From Alkalimarinus coralli (lineage in GTDB: Bacteria > Pseudomonadota > Gammaproteobacteria > Pseudomonadales > Oleiphilaceae): a stretch of 64,000 bases of DNA. The position numbers and the translations under genes are program-made. A model generated the notes under the pieces. The model saw only the letters and a program-made list of their open reading frames with translations. It searched no databases and was not told the origin of the DNA. The stretch is from assembly GCF_023650515.1 (NCBI RefSeq), contig NZ_CP096016.1, positions 2,978,001 to 3,042,000 on the forward strand, written 5' to 3'. Positions 15,003 to 23,487 of the stretch are shown piece by piece. Every line of letters begins with the position of its first letter. The first letter of the stretch is position 1.

Positions 15003-15701
15003 GAGTGATATATTTCAAAACACAACCGAGATTGACGCTCGGCTCGCAGAGCTTGAGCAGGAGAAAAAGCAGCTTCTAGCTCTCAGAGAGCAACTCCAGC
15101 AACCTTCACCGAATACATCAGACTCCCCCCTATATTCGCCAGAACAAAAGATTGCCATTTTCAGAGGATTGCTTAGAGGCCGAACCGATATTTTTGCTAA
15201 CCGCTGGCAAAACAAACAAGGTCGTAGTGGTTACTCTGTTGCCTGCAATAACGAGTGGGTACAAGGAATCTTCATAAGCCTCGCATCAAATGTCAGGATT
15301 GCACTCACCGTCAGTTCACAGAGTTAAATGATCAGATCATTTATCGCCACTTAGCTGAGCAACGAGTCGTTGGCCTTTATCATTTGATGCAAGATAACAC
15401 CTGCTACTTTCTTGCCGCTGATTTTGATAAAGATCAATGGCAGCACCTGGCTAATATCGAGTCTATTTCACACAGTAGACTGACAAAGCTACTGACACAG
15501 ATTTCACCAAACTCAGCGTTATTTAAAGAGCAAGAGGTTATAGAGAATCCCGTCCCCTGGGAAATGACCGCCAAGGCAAAACCTCTTTTATTGGAAAACC
15601 CACCAGAAAAGATAACCGTCACTCTTGCAAATCATGTTTATTTTAATTTAAGTGAGCTACCAACTGCGTTAGCGGCAAGGTTAAGGCCTTGCTCAAATTG
15701 A
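14995..15701 (+). pseudogene. Degraded TOTE conflict-system primase-helicase
   Basis: Residues up to about 90 match the archaeo-eukaryotic primase domain of TOTE systems (AIFRGLLRGRTDIFANRW, GYSVACNNEWVQGI). The frame is then lost at 15271-15272, where restoring one base (TGT for TT) gives QGIC-HKPR and rejoins KPRIKCQDCTHRQFT in the second frame. After the DFDKDQWQ metal motif region (about 15445) the text jumps to a segment normally far downstream (ITVTLANHVYFNLSELP), so several hundred codons have been deleted. The remnant ends in a terminator at 15683. A full TOTE protein is usually over 700 residues. It overlaps the end of higA, so the TA pair and TOTE gene may have travelled as one unit. 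Confidence 0.8.
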
Positions 15702-15716
15702 GCGGCCTTTTTTGTT
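15683..15716 (+). terminator. Terminator, copy 1 of a duplicated element
   Basis: AAGGCC-TT-GCTCAA-A-TTGAGC-GGCC followed by TTTTTT. A nearly identical sequence recurs at 17183-17211, including the trailing TTGCTTT. Confidence 0.8.
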
Positions 15717-15810
15717 GCTTTGTTTAAAACATAAATAGATCTGATACCTTTTTAGGTACCTTTTTACAAAAGCTAATCAAATATTGCCATATCGGGCAAT
15801 GGGTACTATA

Positions 15811-15831
15811 TTCATATTTATTAAATATGAA
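15811..15831. promoter_or_regulatory. Palindromic operator of parDE
   Basis: TTCATATTTA, a central T, then TAAATATGAA: a perfect 21-bp palindrome 15 bp upstream of the parD ATG. It is the likely ParD autorepressor site. Confidence 0.6.
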
Positions 15832-15846
15832 TATTAGAGGTAAGTC

Positions 15847-16095
15847 ATGGCAACCACCAGCTTAAGTTTGGGTGAGCACTGGGAGGTGTTCATCAAGAAT
15901 GAAATTTCCAGCGGTCGTTACGGCTCCGCCAGTGAAGTAGTGCGAGATGCTTTACGTGCCATGGAAGAACGCAAAAGCAAACTGGAGGCCCTGCGCTCAC
16001 ACTTAGCCGAAGGGGCTACCCAGGCCAGCAATGGTGACTTTGTTGATAACTTCTCAATGGACTCACTCATCAACGACCTGGACGCTGAGACCTAG
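15847..16095 (+). CDS. parD: ParD-family antitoxin
   Basis: An 82-residue ribbon-helix-helix antitoxin: TSLSLGEHWEVFIKNEISSG, then RYGSASEVVRDALRAMEER, which is the ParD signature, and a C-terminal acidic toxin-binding tail. GAGG lies 8 nt before ATG 15847. It binds ParE and the operator at 15811. Its stop overlaps the parE start by one base. Confidence 0.9.
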   Translation: MATTSLSLGEHWEVFIKNEISSGRYGSASEVVRDALRAMEERKSKLEALRSHLAEGATQASNGDFVDNFSMDSLINDLDAET

Positions 16096-16409
16096 TGAAG
16101 CAAAAGATCAACAGTAAAGTTAGAGTTACCCCGCGTGCCCGCGACGATTTAAAAAATATCGGCCGCTATACAGAACAAACATGGGGCAAAACTCAACGAA
16201 ACCGTTATTTGAAGAGCATTGACGCTCGTTTTCATTGGCTTGCTGAAAACCCACAACTAGGCAAGCACCGAACGGATATCTGCGAGGAGTACTACAGCTT
16301 CCCCGAAGGCCAGCATGTCGTTTTCTATCTGATTGGCAGAAACAGCATCGATATCATCGGCATCCCCCACAAAGAAATGGACATTATCAGTTACTTCTTG
16401 GAAGGCTGA
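16095..16409 (+). CDS. parE: ParE-family toxin
   Basis: A 104-residue RelE/ParE-fold protein with a GTG start (TAGTG overlap with parD). Typical segments are VRVTPRARDDLKNIGRYT, WGKTQRNRYLKSID, LAENPQLGKHRTDI and HVVFYLIGRNSIDIIGIPH. ParE toxins poison DNA gyrase. All conserved blocks are present, so the pair looks functional. Confidence 0.9.
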   Translation: MKQKINSKVRVTPRARDDLKNIGRYTEQTWGKTQRNRYLKSIDARFHWLAENPQLGKHRTDICEEYYSFPEGQHVVFYLIGRNSIDIIGIPHKEMDIISYFLEG

Positions 16410-16497
16410 CAACCACGTCCAAAACGTGAAAAGCTCTGAAACAGCAAGCTACAACCATCACCAGCAAGCTTCGACTGAGCAACTCTCGAACGGCTTT

Positions 16498-16517
16498 TCA
16501 TATTGATAATTGTCACC
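16498..16517. repeat. Direct repeat, copy 1
   Basis: TCATATTGATAATTG followed by TCACC; the same 15 bases followed by CTACC occur at 17153-17172. The two copies bracket the yefM-relE segment. Confidence 0.55.
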
Positions 16518-16528
16518 TTTTTAAATAA

Positions 16529-16788
16529 TCACTGGCATGGCAATAACCTAGACTTGGAACAGGGGCGCTGTAAAAGAGATTGCATATCACGACGACCATC
16601 AGCGATCACCATGACATAGACATTCTGTGCAATAACTCGATAGATAATACGATAAGGCTTGAAAATGTCTCTTTTATTTTGTCGAGCACATATTCCGCTT
16701 TTTCTGGTGCATAATGAGACTCGATATAGTCGTACAAATCTTCAAGATCGCAAGCTTCATCATCAGTGAGAAAAACCTGATAACTCAT
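16529..16788 (-). pseudogene. RelE/ParE-type toxin gene broken by internal deletion
   Basis: The first 44 residues are a normal toxin N-terminus (MSYQVFLTDDEACDLEDLYD, APEKAEYVLDKIKETF). The ORF then ends after 60 residues. A second frame picks up directly with the usual C-terminal block (FKPYRIIYRVIAQNVYVMV, ADGRRDMQSLLQR). Compared with the family, about 30 codons are missing between KETF and FKPYR and the frame is shifted. The short T-rich stretch at the join suggests slippage or microhomology deletion. The toxin should be inactive while its antitoxin is intact. Confidence 0.8.
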
Positions 16789-17063
16789 TACCGGTTTTTT
16801 CTCTGGCTACGCAGCTTTGAAACAACATCGGTTGCAGGCTGAACTTTTCCCTCGTCGATCTGACGCTGACCCAGAGCCAACATTTTCAACAGAGCCATAG
16901 TTTCCTGGGTTTGCTCATAGCTTTTGATGTCCTGCATATCAGCCTTAGCCTCACCGTTTTGAGTAATAACCAAGGGCTGCATGTGAGTCGACAGGTTGCG
17001 CACAACTTCAGCGGCATGAGCGTTCAAGTAACTAATAGGCTTAATCTGATCTGATAATTTCAT
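16788..17063 (-). CDS. Phd/YefM-family antitoxin
   Basis: A 91-residue protein with the family motif IKPISYLNAHAAEVVRNL, PLVITQNGEAKADMQD and a C-terminal toxin-binding region (LLKMLALGQRQIDEGKVQP). I chose ATG 17063 with AAGAGG upstream; a GTG two codons earlier is less likely. Its stop shares a base with the toxin start (TAATG). It keeps the operon arrangement although the toxin is broken, so it may act only as a repressor or against a relative elsewhere. Confidence 0.85.
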   Translation of the reverse strand: MKLSDQIKPISYLNAHAAEVVRNLSTHMQPLVITQNGEAKADMQDIKSYEQTQETMALLKMLALGQRQIDEGKVQPATDVVSKLRSQRKNR

Positions 17064-17152
17064 AAACACCTCTTATTAAGACCAAATATAGTCCGATAAC
17101 AGGACACCAATCAATTAGAAAGGTCAGTTGAGGTCAGGTAGTGCACGCATTC

Positions 17153-17172
17153 TCATATTGATAATTGCTACC
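17153..17172. repeat. Direct repeat, copy 2
   Basis: TCATATTGATAATTG followed by CTACC; partner of the copy at 16498-16517. Confidence 0.55.
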
Positions 17173-17182
17173 AATTCCTAAA

Positions 17183-17211
17183 AAGGCCGCTCAAATTGAG
17201 CTGCCTTTTTT
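17183..17211 (+). terminator. Terminator, copy 2 of a duplicated element
   Basis: AAGGC(C)-GCTCAA-A-TTGAGC-(T)GCCTT followed by T residues and then TATTGCTTT. It matches the terminator at 15683-15716 almost base for base, yet here no rightward gene precedes it. Confidence 0.6.
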
Positions 17212-17263
17212 ATTGCTTTTGTCCCTTCCTTTTTGCTTCCTCAGAGCTTGATATCAAAAAATA

Positions 17264-17728
17264 TTATGGGTATGTAATTCTAGGTAATTCGTAATGCGGC
17301 CCATCGAGGAAAACTCGTTTATTCATTTTTTTACGCCTAGCGCTGTAATCATTAACCAAATCTTCAGTTGGTTCGTTACTATTGGTAAAGTCTATATCCC
17401 ATGCTCCGCCCCATGTCAGAGGTATGCTAAGTTCTTTAGCGGCTAGCCTAACGGCATCAGCAATGACAAATATGGGCTCCCACTCCCATCTAAGTTTGCC
17501 ATTGATATAAGGCACCAAATCTACTGCATGTCCAGTTATGTGCCGAGAATTCAGAGTTTTACTCGCACCGCGCTTTACCAGTTCTTTTTGCTCCTCAAGC
17601 GTCCTTATACCGTCATGAACGCTGAAATCCTGTGGGGTAATTTGAATGGCTCGCTTAACTATAGAGACTAAGTCCTCGTGTACATTATTTAGCTCCTTTA
17701 AAGAGTTAGGCCCCAGTGCAAATGCCAT
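17264..17728 (-). CDS. Phage-type M15 endolysin (L-alanyl-D-glutamate peptidase)
   Basis: A 154-residue zinc peptidase of family M15, as in phage T5 endolysin. The zinc and catalytic motifs are present: SRHITGHAVDL (His and Asp ligands) and DGPHYELP (second His). The N-terminus FALGPNSLKELNNVHEDLV and DFSVHDGIRTLEEQKELVKRGAS are typical of prophage copies. It cuts peptidoglycan stem peptides. There is no signal peptide, so a holin would be needed. The minus strand and family fit the phage lysis genes at 1-704, about 16 kb away. Confidence 0.85.
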   Translation of the reverse strand: MAFALGPNSLKELNNVHEDLVSIVKRAIQITPQDFSVHDGIRTLEEQKELVKRGASKTLNSRHITGHAVDLVPYINGKLRWEWEPIFVIADAVRLAAKELSIPLTWGGAWDIDFTNSNEPTEDLVNDYSARRKKMNKRVFLDGPHYELPRITYP

Positions 17729-18107
17729 AGTTATCTCCTTGTTGTATATACCGAAGATTGACCTTTACCAAACTCATCAAATTCAATAATTTTGAGATAA
17801 AGAGTAGAATAAACTGCTATAACTGCCAGATGAAAGCTAGAACGTTTTCGCTGATTAAACTTAACTTTTATACTCTAAGCGCCCCTTCCACACTCATGCT
17901 GTTGCCGAGATCGAGGACAGGAGTAAGGCGATAGCAACAGAAAAGTTTTCACCTGCAGCTATAAATTAGCTCGCGTTGTTTGAGCCATAAATCCCTACCC
18001 TCTCCTTTTACTCAATTATCAATTGATAACTCCTACTCGCGTTGTATCGTGCTAAATTTTAAAGTTGATAACCTGACATTGTTCATACAGCCCCATTACA
18101 ATCAAAG
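17729..18107. other. Intergenic region at the island-chromosome transition
   Basis: No gene is evident. It contains a perfect AT-rich palindrome, TTATCAATTGATAA (18016-18029), followed by AGTTGATAAC near 18063. These resemble the TTGATAATTG core of the direct repeats at 16498 and 17153. No clear promoter or att site was seen. Confidence 0.4.
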
Positions 18108-18827
18108 ATGGATACCCTCATGAAAAAGCACACCTGGTTTCAGCTTGATGAGCACCCGGAAGTCTATTTTGGTCAATACATCGTGCCGAATTTTATATCG
18201 AATTCGGTTGCTATTCAGACATCAGAAAAGCACTGGGTATTTATTAGCCCAGGCGAAAAGCTATTGAATGCATGGCTTGAAAAGTGGGGTGACCAAGAGA
18301 TAACCATCAGCATTATTTTCCCTAACTCATTTCACTATATGGGAGTTAACGCTTGGTTAGAGAAGTTTCCTGATGCAAAGCTGTATGCCAGCGAAAAAGC
18401 CTCACGACGATTAAAGAAGAAAGGCTTCCAAAATATACTGCCCCTTGAAAACAACAGGCCTGAGCTGCCTGCCGGTTATCAGGTGCTGATTCCCCCCGGT
18501 CATCGTGGCGGTGACGTTTGGTTGTCTAAACGCGATGACGCACAAAATAACCTATGGATTACCTGCGACAGCTTTTTAAACTATGAACGGGTTTCAAACC
18601 AGCCTGTTGCACGCGCGTTGCAAAAAGTATTAGACGCAGCCCCAGGGTTGAAAATTAGTCAGGTGATCAAGTGGTTGTTACTAGATCGCCGGTCAGCGTT
18701 TAAGCCATGGGTATTGCACCAGTTACAGCAGGATAAGCCTCGCATTTTGATACCGAGCCATGGAGAAGTAGAGCGTGATTCGAAGTTAACAGAAAGGTTG
18801 GAAGCACTGATAATGAAAAGTCTCTGA
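18108..18827 (+). CDS. Metallo-beta-lactamase-fold protein of unknown function
   Basis: A 239-residue protein resembling DUF4336-like MBL-fold proteins: FPNSFHYMGVNAWLEKFPDAKLY takes the place of the HxHxDH loop, PGHRGGDVWL and LWITCDSFLNY follow, and LIPSHGEV is near the C-terminus. The classical HxHxDH motif is not intact, so the metal centre may be partial or lost. The start could be ATG 18108 or ATG 18120; neither has a strong ribosome site. Cytosolic, monocistronic. Substrate unknown. Confidence 0.55.
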   Translation: MDTLMKKHTWFQLDEHPEVYFGQYIVPNFISNSVAIQTSEKHWVFISPGEKLLNAWLEKWGDQEITISIIFPNSFHYMGVNAWLEKFPDAKLYASEKASRRLKKKGFQNILPLENNRPELPAGYQVLIPPGHRGGDVWLSKRDDAQNNLWITCDSFLNYERVSNQPVARALQKVLDAAPGLKISQVIKWLLLDRRSAFKPWVLHQLQQDKPRILIPSHGEVERDSKLTERLEALIMKSL

Positions 18828-18959
18828 GGCTGCCGGTACTCACCACTCTTTTCGGCGCTAAATAAGCACTAAGGGTTGATGTAGTATTAAGCGAAGAGCA
18901 ACCATGTTAACGGTTACTCTTCGCCAATGGTAATTTAAACGATATTACCAAGTCTTAGC

Positions 18960-21911
18960 CTAGTTCAGTACCGGGCGCCATCGCTGATTAGAACCGCCGT
19001 TATAGTCCCAAATAGTCACCTCTGCGCGGTCATAGTTGCCGTTAGCATCAATCACTTTATTATGGTTGGCACGCAGGCGGAAATAGCCGTTATCATGATC
19101 CCATTTCTGGGCATTGCCGCCATTGCAGTCCCATATCTGAACCTGGGTGTTGTTGCTGGTATTTTGGGCCGATAAATCAACACACTTGTTCCAGTTCAAC
19201 TTGCTACGAACGGTGCCATCTTTGGGGTTGTAATACCATTGCTGGTTGTCGCCGCCATGACAGCGGTCTAGCTTAAGCGCGTTACCATTGGCGGTATTGC
19301 CGGAGGGAAGATCAAGACAACGGCCTCCTTGATGGGTTCGGTAAGTCGTCCAGACATAAACCTCTCTATCGGTGCGCAACTCCCAGGCTTGGTTATTGCC
19401 GCCGTGAAACCACCACTGCCCCACATTACCACCATTACCCGAACCATAGGCATCGGCAACATAGTTCTGGTTGTTAGCATTACGCAACCAGTAACCATCA
19501 AACACCCACTGCATATTCGAGTGGTTGTCGATGCATTGCCATACACCCACTCCGCCGCCATTCCAGGTTTGCCCTTTGTTGTCCAGGCACATGCTGCTAT
19601 CGGCTCGGTTGCGTAACGTACGGGCCGATTTATCATAAATCCATTGCTGGTCTTCTGATTGAGGCTGGCAGTCCCATAGCGCAACATTCTGGCCATCATA
19701 GAGATTATCGTCATCACCTGGCACACCCATACAGCGCCCTGAATCCCAGCCGACAATACGGACATAAAGTTCAAGCGGATTATGGTAGGCGGTATTAGTG
19801 TTTGCCTCGGCACGCTCCCACATCTGCAAGTAGGCCTCGGCAGAATTCATAATGGCTTCATAAATTCGCGTTGGGGCTTGTTCACGAATATCCTGCAAGT
19901 GGTCAGCAACCATGCCGTAATGCGCCATGCCATCATTGTTGTAATTGTATGTGCGATTACCGGATTGCTGCTCATTAACGACCAGGCCAAACTCGGTCGT
20001 GAATGGGTACTCCAATGGGTTCGAGCCCGCATCATAGCGTGGGCCAGGCTGATTACCCAGACCACTCATATCGGTGCCAAAACTCACACCATTGACATAG
20101 GGCGTTTGTTCAACCTCATCCAGATACCGGCTGATTGAGTTGGATATTGAGTGGGCATCCCAGTTGTACGGCGTAACGAAACCACCCGCTTGAATGGCTC
20201 TTTTCAAGTTGTTGTGAAGCTCACCATTCTTACCTGCCGTCATCCAACTATGTGAAGAGATAACGCCGCTGTAACCTCGGGCCTCGGTAATATCTAAAAC
20301 AGACGAAGCCGTTTCCTCACTCATATGGTCTAACTCAATCAACATTTTCATGTCGATCATGCGGTTGACCAGATAAACACCCAGCTCGGTCAAGCCATTA
20401 TCATTACAGTGCTCAATGCCTTGTTCATATTGAGGATTGCCAGCTATACCATTGATGATATCCCCAATGACGGGAACACTGCCCAACTCGGGGAAACCTG
20501 AAGTCATCGAAGGGCCATGGGTGTGCGCATCACACTCTTTGGTATCAAAGAAGTAACCCGAACTGAGCCACTGACCGGCATTGATCAAACCGTCTTCAAC
20601 ACGCGAGCCACCAAACTTATTATCAAACTTGTGTGTGGGATAAAGTACCCGAACACCTTGCTCATATAGCGCTTGCAGCTGGGTTTCCACACCATGTCGG
20701 GTACAGTGATCTTTAACACCACAGTTAAAGGTTTCTGAAGCTTCAACACCAATCAATACAGCCAATTTGCCATCGGCTATGACCTCTCGCGCCTGTTCAG
20801 GCGAGGTCACAATACGAAACCAACCCTTTCCAATACCCCCTTCCTGCGCATCAATGTAACTTTGCATTTCGTTCAAGCGCTGAATTTGCAGACGGATGCT
20901 ATCCATCGTATTACAGCTGTTATGGCCGACCCAACTAGCAGGGTTGACCGTAGACTGCATATTGCAGAGCACTTCGTTTTCGACCAAGTGGGTCACAATC
21001 ATGCGCTGCCCTCCCAGATAGGCCCGCTCTATCCACTTATAGTAATACCCCATATGACTCATTTGCCTATGGTTGGGCCAATGAGGAAAGTCAGGATAAC
21101 CACGTGTATCGTAGCGGTAATTAACATCACCATACGCCTGCAAGTTGCCGATGATATCCAGAGAGCCCCATGGACCATGGATATTGCTACTATCACTTAA
21201 CGCAGTTTCTACCCCCCAAGGGTGGAAGGGGTAACCATGCATAAAACGCCCGCCCATAAATTCGTAAGAGGTAATATGGGTATGGGGGTCAACAAAGCCG
21301 CGAACCGGGTCATTAACATCGCCTTTTAACGAATCCGAGTTACCAGCAACATTGGTTTCGATTTCCGGCGGAGGCGTGCACCCCGTGTTAGGTACCAGAC
21401 GGAACCACTCCTCACTGGTGTTAAAGAACGGGTTCAGCAGATCGATAAAGTAAATGCCCTCACTAGACCAGTTATGACGCAACCATTTATCCAGCGCATG
21501 GCTGTTAAAGCGATAAAGGTATTCTCCATTGACCTCTTTGTAGTCCACGCGCCAATTCGAGTGTTTGCCAGAAACCGTACCCGCAGTAATATCCGCCGGG
21601 AAGCGGGTATCCAGGTAGCGGCCATCCACGTTATATGGCCTGAAGTGCCCCAAAGAGGAAGGTTTCATAAAAAACTTGGCCGCATCACCAATACTGCTCG
21701 CTCTGAAATCATAACTGCGTCCGTCATTGATGCTGCCACCGCTGTAGTAAGCGCGCATGTAACGGCCATTGTGGGGGGACTGAACGGAGTAGCAACCCTG
21801 TGCCAGGGAATAAACAGGATGGTCTTGAGGCGCATTACTCGCTGCCTGCGCCCAACTTGACACGAGTGCAGAACAACCCAGTATCAAAGGGCTTAAGTGC
21901 TTTAGTTTCAT
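18960..21911 (-). CDS. Secreted M19-like dipeptidase / amidohydrolase with two ricin-B lectin domains
   Basis: A 983-residue protein with a signal peptide (cleavage after about Ala23, SSWAQAASN). Residues 40-190 form a beta-rich N-terminal module. Residues 205-700 are a TIM-barrel hydrolase with FVDPHTHITSYE at the metal site, LIELDHMSEET, SSHSWMT and FGTDMSGLG, as in membrane dipeptidases (M19). Residues 715-983 carry two beta-trefoil ricin-B lectin domains, each with three QxW-type repeats (QQWIYD, MQWVFD, QAWELR; QQWYYN, QKWDHD, QRWRPV). The lectin part suggests attachment to a polysaccharide, with the catalytic domain acting on a dipeptide or lactone-like substrate outside the cell. Preferred substrate unknown. 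Confidence 0.75.
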   Translation of the reverse strand: MKLKHLSPLILGCSALVSSWAQAASNAPQDHPVYSLAQGCYSVQSPHNGRYMRAYYSGGSINDGRSYDFRASSIGDAAKFFMKPSSLGHFRPYNVDGRYLDTRFPADITAGTVSGKHSNWRVDYKEVNGEYLYRFNSHALDKWLRHNWSSEGIYFIDLLNPFFNTSEEWFRLVPNTGCTPPPEIETNVAGNSDSLKGDVNDPVRGFVDPHTHITSYEFMGGRFMHGYPFHPWGVETALSDSSNIHGPWGSLDIIGNLQAYGDVNYRYDTRGYPDFPHWPNHRQMSHMGYYYKWIERAYLGGQRMIVTHLVENEVLCNMQSTVNPASWVGHNSCNTMDSIRLQIQRLNEMQSYIDAQEGGIGKGWFRIVTSPEQAREVIADGKLAVLIGVEASETFNCGVKDHCTRHGVETQLQALYEQGVRVLYPTHKFDNKFGGSRVEDGLINAGQWLSSGYFFDTKECDAHTHGPSMTSGFPELGSVPVIGDIINGIAGNPQYEQGIEHCNDNGLTELGVYLVNRMIDMKMLIELDHMSEETASSVLDITEARGYSGVISSHSWMTAGKNGELHNNLKRAIQAGGFVTPYNWDAHSISNSISRYLDEVEQTPYVNGVSFGTDMSGLGNQPGPRYDAGSNPLEYPFTTEFGLVVNEQQSGNRTYNYNNDGMAHYGMVADHLQDIREQAPTRIYEAIMNSAEAYLQMWERAEANTNTAYHNPLELYVRIVGWDSGRCMGVPGDDDNLYDGQNVALWDCQPQSEDQQWIYDKSARTLRNRADSSMCLDNKGQTWNGGGVGVWQCIDNHSNMQWVFDGYWLRNANNQNYVADAYGSGNGGNVGQWWFHGGNNQAWELRTDREVYVWTTYRTHQGGRCLDLPSGNTANGNALKLDRCHGGDNQQWYYNPKDGTVRSKLNWNKCVDLSAQNTSNNTQVQIWDCNGGNAQKWDHDNGYFRLRANHNKVIDANGNYDRAEVTIWDYNGGSNQRWRPVLN

Positions 21912-22297
21912 CGTTTCACCTAAATTATTTTTATTTTATTGCGCGATGGTCTGTATGAGCACCATCACCCGGTGCACAGCGAAGCAAAATGCGGCATGGA
22001 AAACGCAGGTTTACATTTTCGTTCGGCTAACCTTTGCTTCGAAGACAACTATTGCAGCATTCAAATCTAGCATGGCAGAAAATGGGACGCTCGATCTAAA
22101 AGGTCAAAGTGTTTACTTATCGGCTCAAATTATCAATGTGATAAATAGCGCACAAACATACTCTGAAAGTATGCTTATTTTTAAAACATCGCCGTCATTA
22201 CCCTCTTTACTTTGCTTCGCTAAACAGCGAATAATGCGATAAACCTAATAACAATAAAAATCGACTACACATCGATATAGTCGAGAGCGATATTTTC
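21912..22297. other. Divergent intergenic region
   Basis: It separates the dipeptidase gene from the AraC-type gene and probably holds both promoters. A 98-codon open frame exists here (21946-22242) but has no family resemblance and overlaps the expected promoter, so I do not call it. No specific operator recognised. Confidence 0.4.
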
Positions 22298-23318
22298 ATG
22301 AGCAGTGACTACCAAGCTTCCGTTCTATATATCAAAATTGCTCGTCAGCATGCCGCAGCACAAAATATTGACCTGCCAGACCTTCTTGCGGACTCCTCCC
22401 TCCAACAACCAGCGAAACAAGACCTGCAAGATAATAAAAAGCTACCGCTAAAAACAGGTTCTTGATTATTGGGAGCAAGCCGCTAAAACCTGCTCAGACA
22501 ACGCGTTTGGTCTTCATACAGGGCAGCACTGCCACCTGACAAGTTACGGAATTTTCTCTCATCTGCTGATGAACTGTGCCACCATCTATGACGGAATGCA
22601 GCTTATTGATAAGTACAGTTTCATGATGAACGAAGCCTTGGTCAGCGAGTCAAAAACCGAGCAACGGGTCACAACGTATAGTTTGGAATACTTATATCCG
22701 CACTCCGCCTCTTTTCATCAGGTGGAATTTCATTTCGCCTCGATGGTTCAGCTCGGACAACAAATTGTCGCACGTAAAGAAAAAGACCGCGTAAAGCCAC
22801 TTCGGGTGGAGTTCTCTCACCCACCGACTACCGCAATGGCCGAGTATCAGCATATTTTTGGTTGTGAGGTGCTGTTTGAGCAAAAAGCAAATCGCATTAT
22901 TTTCTCTTATGAGACATTGCTACTGGCTTCAAACGCTCCGAACAAAGGGCTTTATGAGCATCTGCTCAAGCAGGTTGATTCGATTTATCAAGCTGACATC
23001 AGCCAAAAGCGATACCGCTATAAAGTCAGCGAGTACCTGAGGTCAGAAAAGGAGTGGCAGCACTGGCCGAGTTTAGACGAGACGGCCAACGCTTTAGGGG
23101 TCAGCGTGAGCACCCTGAAACGAAGGCTAAAGCAGGAAGGCAGCTCGTATCAGGAGATCTCTGACCGCATCCGTTATCAACGAGCACAGCGCATGTTCTG
23201 CTCACCCAAGCATACTGTTAGCGAAGTCGCCTATCGCCTGGGGTTCTCGTGTTCGGCATCGTTTGGTCACTCATTTAAACGTTGGAGCGGAATGTCACCA
23301 ACAGAATATACCAATTAA
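22298..23318 (+). pseudogene. AraC-family regulator interrupted by a frameshift
   Basis: ATG 22298 opens a frame (MSSDYQASVLYIKIARQHAA) that stops after 57 codons. Reading A4 rather than A5 at 22450-22454 rejoins a frame (VLDYWEQAAKTCSDNAFGLH) that runs to 23318, giving a 339-residue protein of normal length. It has an N-terminal arabinose-binding-like domain, a C-terminal AraC HTH (LDETANALGVSVSTLKRRLK) and SEVAYRLGFSCSASFGHSFK. Without repair only a 249-residue fragment from an internal ATG could be made. It may be a real mutation or a homopolymer error. It lies divergently from the dipeptidase gene and may have regulated it. Confidence 0.75.
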
Positions 23319-23487
23319 GACGTTTGCCTGCGTCAAGGCAAAGGTCACCCCCCTCCGCGTCATTGATCAAACTGGAATTTCTTACTAAAGACCAGCTTGC
23401 ACCGTCACAAAGATTTAAGAGATTTAAGGGAGCGGTGACAAAACGTAATCATTCTCATTGTCCCCCCCTCTTGTTGTCATTAAAAAT

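Noticed and set aside
13900-17730. A chromosomal integron cassette array (several small TA genes in a row)
   Set aside because: Genes point in both directions, and I see no attC-like sites with GTTRRRY ends or an intI gene.
21946-22242. 98-codon plus-strand frame upstream of the dipeptidase gene
   Set aside because: No ribosome site, no recognisable features, and it covers the expected divergent promoter region.
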